Origin: Grimontia indica
GTDB lineage: Bacteria > Pseudomonadota > Gammaproteobacteria > Enterobacterales > Vibrionaceae
NCBI RefSeq assembly: GCF_000333895.2
Contig: NZ_ANFM02000016.1
Location: 1-64,000, forward strand
Length of the DNA: 64,000 nucleotides
Reading direction: 5' to 3'
In this document: in pieces, positions 49,823 through 58,892 of the stretch
Layout: the number at the start of each line of letters is the position of its first letter
Numbering within the stretch: the first letter of the stretch is position 1
The notes under the pieces: generated by a model
What the model was told of the DNA's origin: nothing
The model's database searches: none
What the model saw: only the letters and a program-made list of their open reading frames with translations
Position numbers and translations under genes: made by a program

Positions 49823-51937
49823 TTAGACGGTGAAATGGCTGACCATTTTATCGAGAGATTCGGCGGTTTCTTTCAGCTGTTGGCTACTGCTTTGTGATTG
49901 GCTTGCCGCGCTGGATAGTTCGGTCACCACCTGGCTGATCTCCACTAGATCTTGACTGACTTGCTCTGACACCATGCTTTGCTGCATTGCGATACTGGCG
50001 ACTTCAGTATTCAGCATCGAAATGTTGTCCACTTCATCTGTCATCTGGGTGAGCTGCGCAGCCGCATCGTTTGCCAATTCAACACAAGCCTGCGCACTCT
50101 GACTGCCGGCATCCATCACTTCGACCGCGCTTTCCGCATCAACCTGCAACTGGTTAATCAAATCGTAGATTTGTTGGGTAGAAGATTGGGTGCGAAGCGA
50201 AAGAGACCGCACTTCGTCAGCCACCACGGCAAAACCACGGCCATATTCGCCAGCGCGGGCGGCTTCAATGGCGGCATTCAAAGCCAGCAGGTTGGTCTGG
50301 TCTGCAATGCCTTTGATGACATCAATAATGCCATGCACGTTCTGGCTGTTTTCGCCAAGGCGGGTAATGACGTTAGACGCTTCCGACACTTCGCTTTCCA
50401 GCTTCTCGATCGCCTGTTGTACCTCGTTCAGCATTTGCTGACCGCGAGCGGCGGCGTTCTGGGTCGATGTTGCGGCGTTCGCGGCGCTCTCTGCGTGTTG
50501 GGCCACGGTTTGTGCGGTGGTGCTCATCTCGGTAGCTGCTGTCGCCACTTGATTCACCATCTGCATTTGGCGGCTGACACCTTCCAGCGTTTGCTGGGAA
50601 ACCGCAGAAGACTGCACTGCGTTGTCAGACACCGTATGGCTGGTGGCAGTCACTTGCTTGATCACCGCCTGAGTCTGATCAAGGAAGGTGTTACAAGCAC
50701 GCGCCAGCTCTCCGGTTTCATCCGGTGCGTCTGCTTCAGTGCCCAAACGGCGGGTAAAATCACCGTCGGCCACCTGAAGCATAAACTCAGACGTGCTGCG
50801 GATAGGTGCAGCGATTCGGCCTGCAATCACCCAAATCAGGGCAATGTTTGCCAGCAATACCACCACACCCATTAGCAGGGAAATCAGGGTTTGTTCGCGC
50901 TGATCTTCCAGTGCTTGTTGCTGGAGTGCGATAACGTTTTTTATCACCAAGGCTTTGTCGAGTGTCACTACCAGTGTCCACGGTGCGATATCGGCATTGG
51001 CCTTCACCGGAATCATCGCCGTGATGCGTTGATCATCGGCACTGGTAAAGCTTTGATAGCCGTCTCGGCCCAGACGGTTAGCCCAAAGATTTGCATCGCC
51101 ACCTAATGATTTGACTGAGTCACCCAGCGAACGGTCTTCACTGTCTGCCGCAATGGTGCCGCGATCCGTCACCAGCATGACGTGGCTTTGGCCTTGATAC
51201 AGACGTTGGCTGAGCGATTCCGCGACGTGCGAAAGGGCTGCCAGTGAAATATCCAGACCTGTGATACCTGCAAATTGACCATCCACCATGACCGGGGAGA
51301 CCACAGAAGTCAGCAGCACATTCTGGCCGTTAACGGGGTACACGTAAGGGTCGAGCAGGCAATTTCGGCGACTGTCGCGGGAGCAAAGGTAGTATTCACC
51401 GACACGCGCGCCGCCATCAGTGCGGGTTTCATCCGCATAGCCTGCCAGCGGTTCCAGTTGGAAACGGCCAGCAGCATCACGGTTCCAATAAGGAATAAAG
51501 CGCCCGCTGCGGTCATGACCGGTTTGGCTGGCGTAAAGGCTATCCATACTATCCAGAGCATTGGGTTCCCAGGCCGTGAACACACCCAATGCGTTAGGGT
51601 TGCTTTCCAGTAACCCTTTCAGTTGGTGGTTCAAGCTGGCGCGCAAGGTATCGCGGGTATCCTGATCGCTGGCTTTCTGTTGGCGGGAGAAATTTTCTGC
51701 CATCAGGGAAGTTTGAATGAAGCTGTCCGATAGCTCGCCGGCGATCATTTCAGCGGCAGAGCTTAATTCTGCCTGCAGACCATTGTTGAACATCTCCAAC
51801 AACAAGGTTTGGTTACGCTGGTTTGAATGGGTTTGTAACTGGGTAGAGAAATAGAGCGAAAATGCCGTCATCACGCTGATCGCGGCAAGGGTGGCAATAC
51901 CAGTAAACGTACTGATTTTTAGCTTAATCGACTTCAT
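49823..51937 (-). CDS. Methyl-accepting chemotaxis protein with dCache-type sensor
   Basis: 704 residues. TM1 near 13-32, a ~310-residue periplasmic region with the double-Cache layout (WEPNALDSMDSLYASQTGHDRSGRFIPYWNRDAAGRFQLEPLAGYADE..., LLTSVVSPVMVDGQFAGITGLDISLAALS, and MLVTDRGTIAADSEDR), TM2 near 355-375, HAMP (RIAAPIRSTSEFMLQVADGDFTRRL), and the signalling tip [34 protein letters not shown]. dCache domains bind amino acids, amines or organic acids; this one has two Cys in YLCSRDSRRNCLL. No pentapeptide at the C-terminus. The N-terminus MKSIKLKIS is typical. ATG 51937. Confidence 0.93.
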   Translation of the reverse strand: MKSIKLKISTFTGIATLAAISVMTAFSLYFSTQLQTHSNQRNQTLLLEMFNNGLQAELSSAAEMIAGELSDSFIQTSLMAENFSRQQKASDQDTRDTLRASLNHQLKGLLESNPNALGVFTAWEPNALDSMDSLYASQTGHDRSGRFIPYWNRDAAGRFQLEPLAGYADETRTDGGARVGEYYLCSRDSRRNCLLDPYVYPVNGQNVLLTSVVSPVMVDGQFAGITGLDISLAALSHVAESLSQRLYQGQSHVMLVTDRGTIAADSEDRSLGDSVKSLGGDANLWANRLGRDGYQSFTSADDQRITAMIPVKANADIAPWTLVVTLDKALVIKNVIALQQQALEDQREQTLISLLMGVVVLLANIALIWVIAGRIAAPIRSTSEFMLQVADGDFTRRLGTEADAPDETGELARACNTFLDQTQAVIKQVTATSHTVSDNAVQSSAVSQQTLEGVSRQMQMVNQVATAATEMSTTAQTVAQHAESAANAATSTQNAAARGQQMLNEVQQAIEKLESEVSEASNVITRLGENSQNVHGIIDVIKGIADQTNLLALNAAIEAARAGEYGRGFAVVADEVRSLSLRTQSSTQQIYDLINQLQVDAESAVEVMDAGSQSAQACVELANDAAAQLTQMTDEVDNISMLNTEVASIAMQQSMVSEQVSQDLVEISQVVTELSSAASQSQSSSQQLKETAESLDKMVSHFTV

Positions 51938-52316
51938 AAAAATGTGTCTTTAGATCCGAAAGAGGAAGGAACTAAATAAACCCAACATCGGAAAATGGTG
52001 CTTATTTCGTCTGCTGAGCATAAAAGGCGCGCAATATTCGATGAAGTCTTTATAAATGTCTATATCTTCGGCATGAAATAAATTGATTATTTAACAGTGA
52101 TTGCTTCATTGGTGAGACAAGGTGAATTATTTCCGTTTTTTATAAATCTTTAATTTAATTTCTTCATCGAAGTGCCCGAAAAGCTTTGTTTTTGAACGGT
52201 GTGTTTTCTCATTTAACGGCCAGTCCAATGAATAACACACTAGGCATCTCGACCCAGAAACCCTGCACGATTATGTTTTCTGAACACCTCAACAGACCCT
52301 AAAGCCAGGTATCAGG
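51938..52316. other. AT-rich divergent promoter region
   Basis: About 380 bp between the MCP gene and the acidic exported protein gene. No frame, hairpin or operator I would name. Confidence 0.45.
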
Positions 52317-53579
52317 ATGAACATGTCAAAGTTATCAATTCAGGGGGCGTTTGCCATTTCCCTGCTGACTGCCACGCTTTCTTTCTACGCGCAGGCAGAC
52401 ACGGATCTGGATAAAAATCTGCAAGCCATCGAAGCGTTCAGCCAGCGTACTGAGCCCTTGTTGGAAGCCTCCCAAAACAATGGCGTTGCCTACTCAGATC
52501 TGGTTGAGGGGATTGGTGATGTGCTGGAGCGAACTCAAAGTGCCAAGGCCGCGGTATCCAGCATCGATCTCAGCAAGCTGTCGGTGATTGCGAACGACAA
52601 CGCCGCTTTAGGGGATAAATACATCGCCGAATACCGCGATTTCCTCGGTGAGCTTGATAAAAACTCGGCCTGCTATACGCCGAATATGGTCGACGAGTAC
52701 CAAACCGAAGTCAGCAAGCTTCGTGACTTTGCCGATTCAGTGACGGATTACGCGTCAGTCAGCGATGAAGGTGAAGCCTATGAAGCCATGATGGCGATAT
52801 CCGCCAATAGCGTGTTAGTCGCTGCGGTGCCTTCTCTGTTCGCCATACAAAACATGTGTATCGCGCAGGATGCCGCTCCTGTCATTGAGCAGTTTGGCGA
52901 AGTGGAAGGAGCCATCGTCAATGCGCTGATTGGTCAAGCGATGTTGAATGAAGAAGGGGAATTTGATTTGCCGCCAGAGATGCTCAATGGAGGCGAGGGT
53001 GATGCTTTCTTTGAAGAGGAGGACGGCTATGACGAAGACGACTCGTCCCCGTTGATATCAGAGCTCACCTTCTTAGAGCCAAAGATAGCGGAGTGTATGA
53101 AACAATCTGCGGATGCGAGCGGGGTTGAACGTGTGAATGGCATAACAATGTTTATCTGTGATTTGCCCAAAAACGCAAAGGTTCGCCTAGACGATCTGGC
53201 TCAGTTTCCTTATCTGGATATGGTGATACTCAGTGGCGGTGATATTGAATCTCTGGCACCACTGACAAACGCCACTTACCTGTCCCAAATCACGGTGGAA
53301 GACAGCACTATTCAATCTTTTGGTGATTTGTCTGATATGACGGCCTCGGTGGTGTTTTCCTATGTAACAGCCAGCAACTGGGGCTCGCTTGCTCAATCCG
53401 GCCTTGATTACATCACCATTGAACAACCGCACGACTGCAGCGAGCTGTCTCCGCTACTTGGCTCCGGCGCTGTCACTGTCGAATATGTGGATGATGAGCA
53501 GGATACGGTAAGTGATGAAGCGTTAGAAACTGCCAACTTGCTTGTGGTGACGGATTGTCGTCAAGACAGTGTGTTTTGA
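52317..53579 (+). CDS. Acidic exported protein with leucine-rich-like C-terminus
   Basis: 420 residues; the signal peptide ends near FYAQA. Residues ~25-200 are helical with few aromatic residues. An acidic linker (FFEEEDGYDEDDSS) follows, then a C-terminal domain with leucine-rich-like strands (LDDLAQFPYLDMVILSGGDIESLAPLTNATYLSQITVEDSTIQSFGDL). Cysteines occur in pairs (ECMK/FICD, DCSE/DCRQ), suggesting disulfides in the periplasm or outside. ATG 52317 and ATG 52323 are both possible; AGGA lies at good distance from the second. No family recognised. Monocistronic. Confidence 0.7.
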   Translation: MNMSKLSIQGAFAISLLTATLSFYAQADTDLDKNLQAIEAFSQRTEPLLEASQNNGVAYSDLVEGIGDVLERTQSAKAAVSSIDLSKLSVIANDNAALGDKYIAEYRDFLGELDKNSACYTPNMVDEYQTEVSKLRDFADSVTDYASVSDEGEAYEAMMAISANSVLVAAVPSLFAIQNMCIAQDAAPVIEQFGEVEGAIVNALIGQAMLNEEGEFDLPPEMLNGGEGDAFFEEEDGYDEDDSSPLISELTFLEPKIAECMKQSADASGVERVNGITMFICDLPKNAKVRLDDLAQFPYLDMVILSGGDIESLAPLTNATYLSQITVEDSTIQSFGDLSDMTASVVFSYVTASNWGSLAQSGLDYITIEQPHDCSELSPLLGSGAVTVEYVDDEQDTVSDEALETANLLVVTDCRQDSVF

Positions 53580-53864
53580 GGGCAATGGGCGAAGGCTCTA
53601 TTCGTAGATCCATTCCCCCATTTTCCACCGATGATACAGCCCGTTAACTGCAGGTAGACACATACTTGGTAAGTAAAGCCATAGGTATCGAGTGGACGGT
53701 GATCTCTAAAAAGGGCGTCAACGGATGCGATAAGCCCTCACTTCTTCGCCAAAACACGTTTCATTGAAGGGAGTTACGCGGTTTAGGCAGTGTAATAAGT
53801 GCCAGACATCACGGTGATATCTTCAGTCTCTCAATCCGGTTTGCAAAGCAAATAGGAGGGTAAA

Positions 53865-54698
53865 ATGAAGATCCCAAGCCAACTAATAGCATCAATCGGT
53901 GCTAGCGCATTCTTGCTGATACTTTCAATCACTAGCGTCCATGCGACGCACGACAGCTCAGGAAAACGGCACTCCGACTTACAAGCGTTTGCCTCGTGGG
54001 CAGATTTGGTTGACCGATGGAAAAACCTGGATGGTCAGCTCATTGATTTTAAAATCATCAAGTTCACCTCGGATGGTGAATATCGGTATATAGGTGCTTG
54101 GAAACTCGGAGACGGCAAAGGGGGCGCTCTTTTCCGATACCCGAGTTGGGCGGAGTTCGTTGATCAATGGAATGAGCTTGATAACCAACGCTTGATTGAT
54201 ATTGATATCTCCAAGGTCGGAAATACCACTTGGTATACCGGTAGCTGGCAGTTGGGTGCGCCGAGCGGGGCGCTTTATTCCTTTGGTAGCTGGCAGTCAT
54301 TCGTTAATAAATGGAATGCACTGAGTCATCAAAAGCTCATTGATTTGGAAGTCAGTAGTGTGGGTGACAACACAACATTTGTTGGTGTTTGGCAAGGTGA
54401 CGCGACCAGTGGTGCGCTGTATCGTTTCGGTAATTGGCGCTCATTGACCGACAAATGGAAGGCGCTAAACCTCGAAGGCCAACGCTTAATCGATATTGAA
54501 GTCTATCAAGCGGGAAATAGCCTCTACTACACAGGAGTGTGGGAAAAAGGTTCAGGGAACGCCCTGTACCAATTTTCTAGCTGGCCATCGCTAATGAATA
54601 AATGGCTTGAACTTGATCGCGAAGGTTATTACCTCGTCGATATCGAAGCTGAGCGATTTGGTGATCGAGAAATCTATCTTGGTGTATGGCACAGGTAG
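53865..54698 (+). CDS. Exported protein with five tandem ~48-residue repeats
   Basis: 277 residues. Signal peptide ends in SVHATHD or nearby. The rest is five units of about 48 residues: ALY-x-F-x-SW-x-S/D-L-x-x-KW-x-x-L-x-x-Q-R/K-L-I-D-I/L-E-V-x-x-x-G-x-x-x-Y-T/V-G-V-W. Conserved Trp, Gly and the LID(I/L)E block recur in each. This is reminiscent of the bacterial tandem repeat domain 1 type (VxxYxAVWE) found in secreted proteins, but I cannot prove membership. It should form a repeat beta fold. AGGAGG precedes ATG 53865. The gene is monocistronic. Role unknown. Confidence 0.78.
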   Translation: MKIPSQLIASIGASAFLLILSITSVHATHDSSGKRHSDLQAFASWADLVDRWKNLDGQLIDFKIIKFTSDGEYRYIGAWKLGDGKGGALFRYPSWAEFVDQWNELDNQRLIDIDISKVGNTTWYTGSWQLGAPSGALYSFGSWQSFVNKWNALSHQKLIDLEVSSVGDNTTFVGVWQGDATSGALYRFGNWRSLTDKWKALNLEGQRLIDIEVYQAGNSLYYTGVWEKGSGNALYQFSSWPSLMNKWLELDREGYYLVDIEAERFGDREIYLGVWHR

Positions 54699-55262
54699 TC
54701 GGTGAGCAACGAAAAGACAATCACTAAGCGGGCAGCCTAATTGAGTTGTCTTAGCTCGTGTCAGGTGTTTGCTCTGGAGTGTTTCTGCTCAAAACGCTCC
54801 AGCACCAAGAGCAAAAAAGCTTGCGCTCTGGGCGCTTTTAAACCGGACAAGACATGACTCCCGATGAAAAAGAGGATAACCAGGCTTTTAAACATCATCA
54901 AGTAGAACGCTTAAGGACTTCGAATCAATAGCATAGAAGGATGGCAACAAAGGCCAATTAAGAGGTTAATGATACCCCATTAACTTGCTGAATAAATTGG
55001 CGAAAATAAATCATACAAAGAAATGCCTATCTATTCCTCAAACAACCTGTATAGTGTCGCGAGCTCTCGAGTCAGAGCTATGAATGAAACATTTAGTCCA
55101 AGTATTTTCTCAGTTTCCATTCGATTCATTGCGTCTTCAGTAAATTCTTCTTCTTAATCGACCATTTAGTAGCTTTCTCTACGAGCCTGATTTCCGCCGT
55201 TCAAAGTGAAAATCCCTCACGAGAACCTTCAAGTTTCATGGGTTTCAAAAAAGGAACTAGCA
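54699..55262. other. Intergenic region with no recognised gene
   Basis: About 560 bp. AT-rich, with stop codons in all frames at short intervals. AAGGAA near 55250 is the RBS of the small gene. No hairpin with a T-run is evident. Confidence 0.5.
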
Positions 55263-55466
55263 ATGAGAAAGAAAAGAGCAAACCTTCAGAAACAAGCATG
55301 GAAAAATGGCAATGAAGCCAGATTTGAGCAGATGGTAAGCGAATACCACAAAGAAAAAGCCGTACTGGAAGCCATGACTGCGGGCTCTGAAGAATATGAC
55401 CAGCAAAAGAAGTTGTGTGAAAAACTGTTTGCTAATGCAGAGCGCTTTTTCAAGCAACACCAGTAA
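55263..55466 (+). CDS. Small basic helical protein, 67 residues
   Basis: Begins at ATG 55263 with AAGGAACTAGCA before it; a GTG at 55206 would add 19 residues but has no RBS. The sequence is rich in Lys, Glu, Gln and Ala in heptads (MRKKRANLQKQAWKNGNEA ... EKLFANAERFFKQHQ), predicting one or two long helices. Not recognised. Soluble, possibly an RNA- or protein-binding small protein. A hairpin lies ~55 bp after the stop. Confidence 0.6.
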   Translation: MRKKRANLQKQAWKNGNEARFEQMVSEYHKEKAVLEAMTAGSEEYDQQKKLCEKLFANAERFFKQHQ

Positions 55467-55521
55467 TCTGAGACTCAGCAGCTGATGCAGGCATCTTCAA
55501 CTGTCTGATTGCGTCAGAGGT

Positions 55522-55543
55522 AAGCCCGGCAGGATTCGGGCTT
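55522..55543 (+). terminator. Hairpin after the 67-residue gene
   Basis: AAGCCCG/CGGGCTT, 7-bp stem, eight-base loop; only a short T tract follows (TTATCTTT). Confidence 0.6.
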
Positions 55544-55621
55544 AAACCTTATCTTTCCGTCATGTCCTCACGGTGAAAACTTTCCTGCTCTCTACTGGGG
55601 CTATCACCTTCAACATCCGTT

Positions 55622-57142
55622 CTAATAGTTTGTCCGATACTCTGGTTTCACCTCCGCTGGGGGATGGATTTCATCCAGTGCTTTTGGTAGGCCATGATCA
55701 TTGATTATTTGGGCATGGAACCGACGCAGTCTGCGTGGTTCAGTCACGCCACAGGAATGGGCAATCACACCGACTTCATACATCATGCTCTTGGCATAGT
55801 GGGCAACACGCTCGGCTTTGTCGGTGACCACTAACCCTTTTTGTAGTTTAGGGTCATGAGTGGTGATGCCGGTTGGGCAGGTGTTTTTATTACACTGAAG
55901 TGCCTGAATACAGCCTAACGAGAACATGAAGCCTCGGGCGGAAACCACGAAATCTGCACCGATACACATGGCCCACGCCACTTCGGCCGGGTTGACCAGT
56001 TTGCCTGAAACAATCACTTTCACTCTTTGCTTCAAGCCATAGCGTTCCAATACATCTACCAACATCGGCAGGCTGCGTTTGATGGGCAAACCCATAAAAT
56101 CCATCAGCGATTGAGGTGCTGCACCAGTGCCGCCATCTGCAGAGTCGAGCGTGATGAAATCCGGCGCAGATTCTATGCCACGGGCATGAATGGCCTCCAT
56201 CAGGTTATCCAGCCAACCGTAAGCGCCCAGCACCATTTTGAAACCCACAGGTTTACCTGTGACTTCTCGGATTCTGGCGATCATGTCCAACAGGTCGTCA
56301 ATGCTTTGAATGTCCGTGTGTCCATTTGGGCTGATGGAGTCCTTCCCTTCGGGAATACCGCGAATAGCCGCGATTTCTGCGTTCACTTTGTTGCTCGGCA
56401 GAATACCGCCTTTACCCGGCTTCGCGCCCTGACTCATTTTGATTTCAAACATCCGCACTTGTTCATGGGCGGCGATTTGTTTGAGCTTTTCATCGCTCAG
56501 ATTGCCGTTTTCGTCCCGCACACCGTATTTGGCGGTACCAATCTGGAATACGATATCTGCGCCCCCTTCAAGGTGGTAAGGGGAAAGGCCACCTTCGCCG
56601 GTATTCATCCAGACTCCCGCTTTCTTTGCGCCCTTAGAAAGCGACAGCACGGCAGGCACACTCAAAGCGCCAAAGCTCATGCCGGAGATATTGAAAAAAC
56701 TTGATGTGGTAAACGGCGTTCTTGCTACCCCTTCTCCAATGGTGACAGCGCTGGCTGGCACGGCATCCTCAGAAAGTGTTGGGAAAGGGCAGTTGAGAAA
56801 AATGATATCGCCAGGCTGGTTGAGTGCCCGTGTTGAACCAAACGCAATGGTACTGTCGACATTTTTCGCCGCGCGGTAGACCCAGCTTCGTTGGGCTCGG
56901 TTGAAAGGAAGTTCGTCGCGATCTTGTGCGAAGAAATATTGGCGGAAAAACTCGCCCATGTGTTCAAACCAATAGCGGAAACGGCCGACCACCGGATAGT
57001 TACGGCGAATGGCTTGTTTGGTTTGGGTGATGTCCCGAATGTAGATATAGATGAGTGCAAGGACACCGCACCCGATCAGAAAGACGAATAGCGCTGCGCT
57101 GATTTCAAGCACGCGGGATGCCCAGCTGGTAACAACTTCCAT
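55622..57142 (-). CDS. FMN-binding glutamate-synthase-like protein
   Basis: 506 residues. One TM at the N-terminus (ISAALFVFLIGCGVLALIYIYI), which typical GltB lacks, anchors it to the membrane. The catalytic core matches the FMN-binding domain of glutamate synthase large subunit: GMSFGALSVPAVLSLSKGAKKAG, TGEGGLSPYHLEGGADIVFQIGTAKYGV, EIKMSQGAKPGKGGILP, SPNGHTDIQSIDDL, DFITLDSADGGTGAAP and the Cys-rich GCIQALQCNKNTCPTGITTHD, which should bind an iron-sulfur cluster. No glutaminase domain is present, so it may use another nitrogen donor or be an unrelated oxidoreductase. AAGGAT lies 5-6 bases before ATG 57142. Confidence 0.9.
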   Translation of the reverse strand: MEVVTSWASRVLEISAALFVFLIGCGVLALIYIYIRDITQTKQAIRRNYPVVGRFRYWFEHMGEFFRQYFFAQDRDELPFNRAQRSWVYRAAKNVDSTIAFGSTRALNQPGDIIFLNCPFPTLSEDAVPASAVTIGEGVARTPFTTSSFFNISGMSFGALSVPAVLSLSKGAKKAGVWMNTGEGGLSPYHLEGGADIVFQIGTAKYGVRDENGNLSDEKLKQIAAHEQVRMFEIKMSQGAKPGKGGILPSNKVNAEIAAIRGIPEGKDSISPNGHTDIQSIDDLLDMIARIREVTGKPVGFKMVLGAYGWLDNLMEAIHARGIESAPDFITLDSADGGTGAAPQSLMDFMGLPIKRSLPMLVDVLERYGLKQRVKVIVSGKLVNPAEVAWAMCIGADFVVSARGFMFSLGCIQALQCNKNTCPTGITTHDPKLQKGLVVTDKAERVAHYAKSMMYEVGVIAHSCGVTEPRRLRRFHAQIINDHGLPKALDEIHPPAEVKPEYRTNY

Positions 57143-57397
57143 TTTATATCCTTATTCATTTACCCAATTTGATGGGATTTATTGCTCTCGATTCGATAGA
57201 CCGGATGGAGTAGCTTATGCTTTCTGATATTTTTCGGAGGCTCGTTCTGGGGCTTATAAGAATCGTTTTCTTTAAGTAACAGGCACTCTTTGAAGTAAAC
57301 TCAAATAATCCGGTCTTGGAGACAGTCGTACTGAAAGTTGTGCGCTATACCCTATGAAGCTGAAAACAAGGAATGAATGGGAACAGGGAGAGAGACG

Positions 57398-57934
57398 ATG
57401 TACAGAAAGGTGCTGACATTCTGGTTTGAGGAACTCACGTTAAAGCAGTGCTTTGCGAAGAGTGATGAGTTGGATCGCACCATTGAGGCGCGTTTTGGAG
57501 AGGTATTAGAGCAGGCGTCGATCTGTGAGTGTTTCGACTGGCGGGAAGATCCTGAAGGTCGGTTGGCAGAAATCATCGTGCTCGATCAGTTTTCGCGTAA
57601 TATTCATCGCGATACGCCGCGTTCTTTTGCTCAGGACCCTCTTGCTTTAGCTTTGGCACAGGAAGCGGTTTCTTTAGGTATTGACCGGGAGCTTCCGCCA
57701 TTCCAACGGAGCTTTTTGTATATGCCTTATATGCACAGCGAATCCAAGATTGTTCACGAGGAAGCGCTGCGCTTATTCAATCAGCCGGGTCTTGAAGACA
57801 ACTATCAGTTCGAAATCCGCCACAAAGAAATCATCGATCGTTTTGGTCGTTATCCGCACCGAAATGAGATTTTGGGGCGTGATAGTACGCCAGAGGAAGT
57901 TGAGTTCCTGAAACAGCCTGGCTCGAGCTTCTGA
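57398..57934 (+). CDS. DUF924 family protein
   Basis: 178 residues from ATG 57398 with GGGAGAGAG before it; a frame seven codons upstream (57377) is less likely. The family marks are VLTFWFEE at the N-terminus, EIIVLDQFSRNIHRDTPRSFAQDPLALALA in the centre and FLYMPYMHSE and HKEIIDRFGRYPHRNEILGRDSTPEEVEFL at the C-terminus. DUF924 proteins resemble TPR-like helical repeats; the function is unknown. Monocistronic; convergent with the following lipoprotein gene. Confidence 0.9.
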   Translation: MYRKVLTFWFEELTLKQCFAKSDELDRTIEARFGEVLEQASICECFDWREDPEGRLAEIIVLDQFSRNIHRDTPRSFAQDPLALALAQEAVSLGIDRELPPFQRSFLYMPYMHSESKIVHEEALRLFNQPGLEDNYQFEIRHKEIIDRFGRYPHRNEILGRDSTPEEVEFLKQPGSSF

Positions 57935-58073
57935 TAGACAAACAAACTAAAGACGAAGAACTTAGCGAGTTTGGCTGGCATTGGGAGCGCGGCATTCCTT
58001 TGTGGGGGAGTCATCTCGGTCAGAAGGAAAGGTATAGAGGGGGCTGCATGGTGCAGCCCTTCGCGATTTCCTA

Positions 58074-58613
58074 TCAGCAGTTTATCGAAAAATACAATAC
58101 GTCGAAGGTCGTTGTTAGAGAAAACTTGAATACCATACGTTCTGAAGGGCTGCCTTTTATGGTTATAGCGCCAGGAGCTAACTCAAGTTCTATGACTTGT
58201 TCGAAAGGAGCATCAGGCAGCAAAAAGGTTCGTGAGAGCCAGATGGTGCCATCAGATTGATGTCTGAAGGCGTTTTTAGTCTTCAGTTTTTCACGATCTT
58301 CAGGCTGGATAAGACGCACTTTATTGGTATCAAAGAAGATGTCATTGATGTCGAGTAGCGGTTTATCAACAAGGGCTGAAACGCTTATGGTTACGCCATT
58401 TCTACCATCCTGGCTGGCATTGACTTTTATACTGTAGTCATCGAAAGACTGCTTTAGCGCATCTCGATTGGTGCGCAGGTAACCGCAACTTTGCGAAGCA
58501 ACTGCTTCACCAAAACTGTCCTCTGGTTTGTAGTAAGTTCTGTCCGTTGGAATTACGCAGCCAGAAAGGCCAATTACGACAGCGCTGGCCAGAAGAATGG
58601 TTTTAAGTTTCAT
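58074..58613 (-). CDS. Hypothetical lipoprotein
   Basis: 179 residues. Lipobox VIGLSGC at residue ~19. The mature part is beta-rich without known domain (YKPEDSFGEAVASQSCGYLRTNRDALKQSFDDYSI...), with Cys at the lipid site, in SQSCGY and at the very C-terminus (FSINC). AAGGGTG stands 7 bases before ATG 58613; GTG 58616 is an alternative. Convergent with the DUF924 gene; a stem AGGGGGCTGCA/TGCAGCCCT lies between them (58038-58060). Function unknown. Confidence 0.72.
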   Translation of the reverse strand: MKLKTILLASAVVIGLSGCVIPTDRTYYKPEDSFGEAVASQSCGYLRTNRDALKQSFDDYSIKVNASQDGRNGVTISVSALVDKPLLDINDIFFDTNKVRLIQPEDREKLKTKNAFRHQSDGTIWLSRTFLLPDAPFEQVIELELAPGAITIKGSPSERMVFKFSLTTTFDVLYFSINC

Positions 58614-58892
58614 CACTATTCACCCTTTGTTACAAGAGTGCGCCATTCTAATCACGATAAAACGAGGTTCAATTTCGGATTGATAAGTTGCACATTTTGA
58701 TACCTAAAGGATCAATTTATGGACTTTGTCTTTTCTGAACTTCTTAGTGGATAGGCAATGATGATGGTTAAGGTGGAAACCTGAGTCGTTATATCAAGTG
58801 CAATAGATGTCCGAAAGCGTGGTAGCTTTGCTTCCGGAACATCCGTTGAAAGGCCTTTCGCTTGTGATTTGGTTATTCTCTGAATTAAAGAG

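Noticed and set aside
58038-58060. GC-rich hairpin between DUF924 and lipoprotein genes as a strong terminator
   Set aside because: The stem AGGGGGCTGCA/TGCAGCCCT is good, but no T-run follows on either strand, so I did not list it as a terminator.
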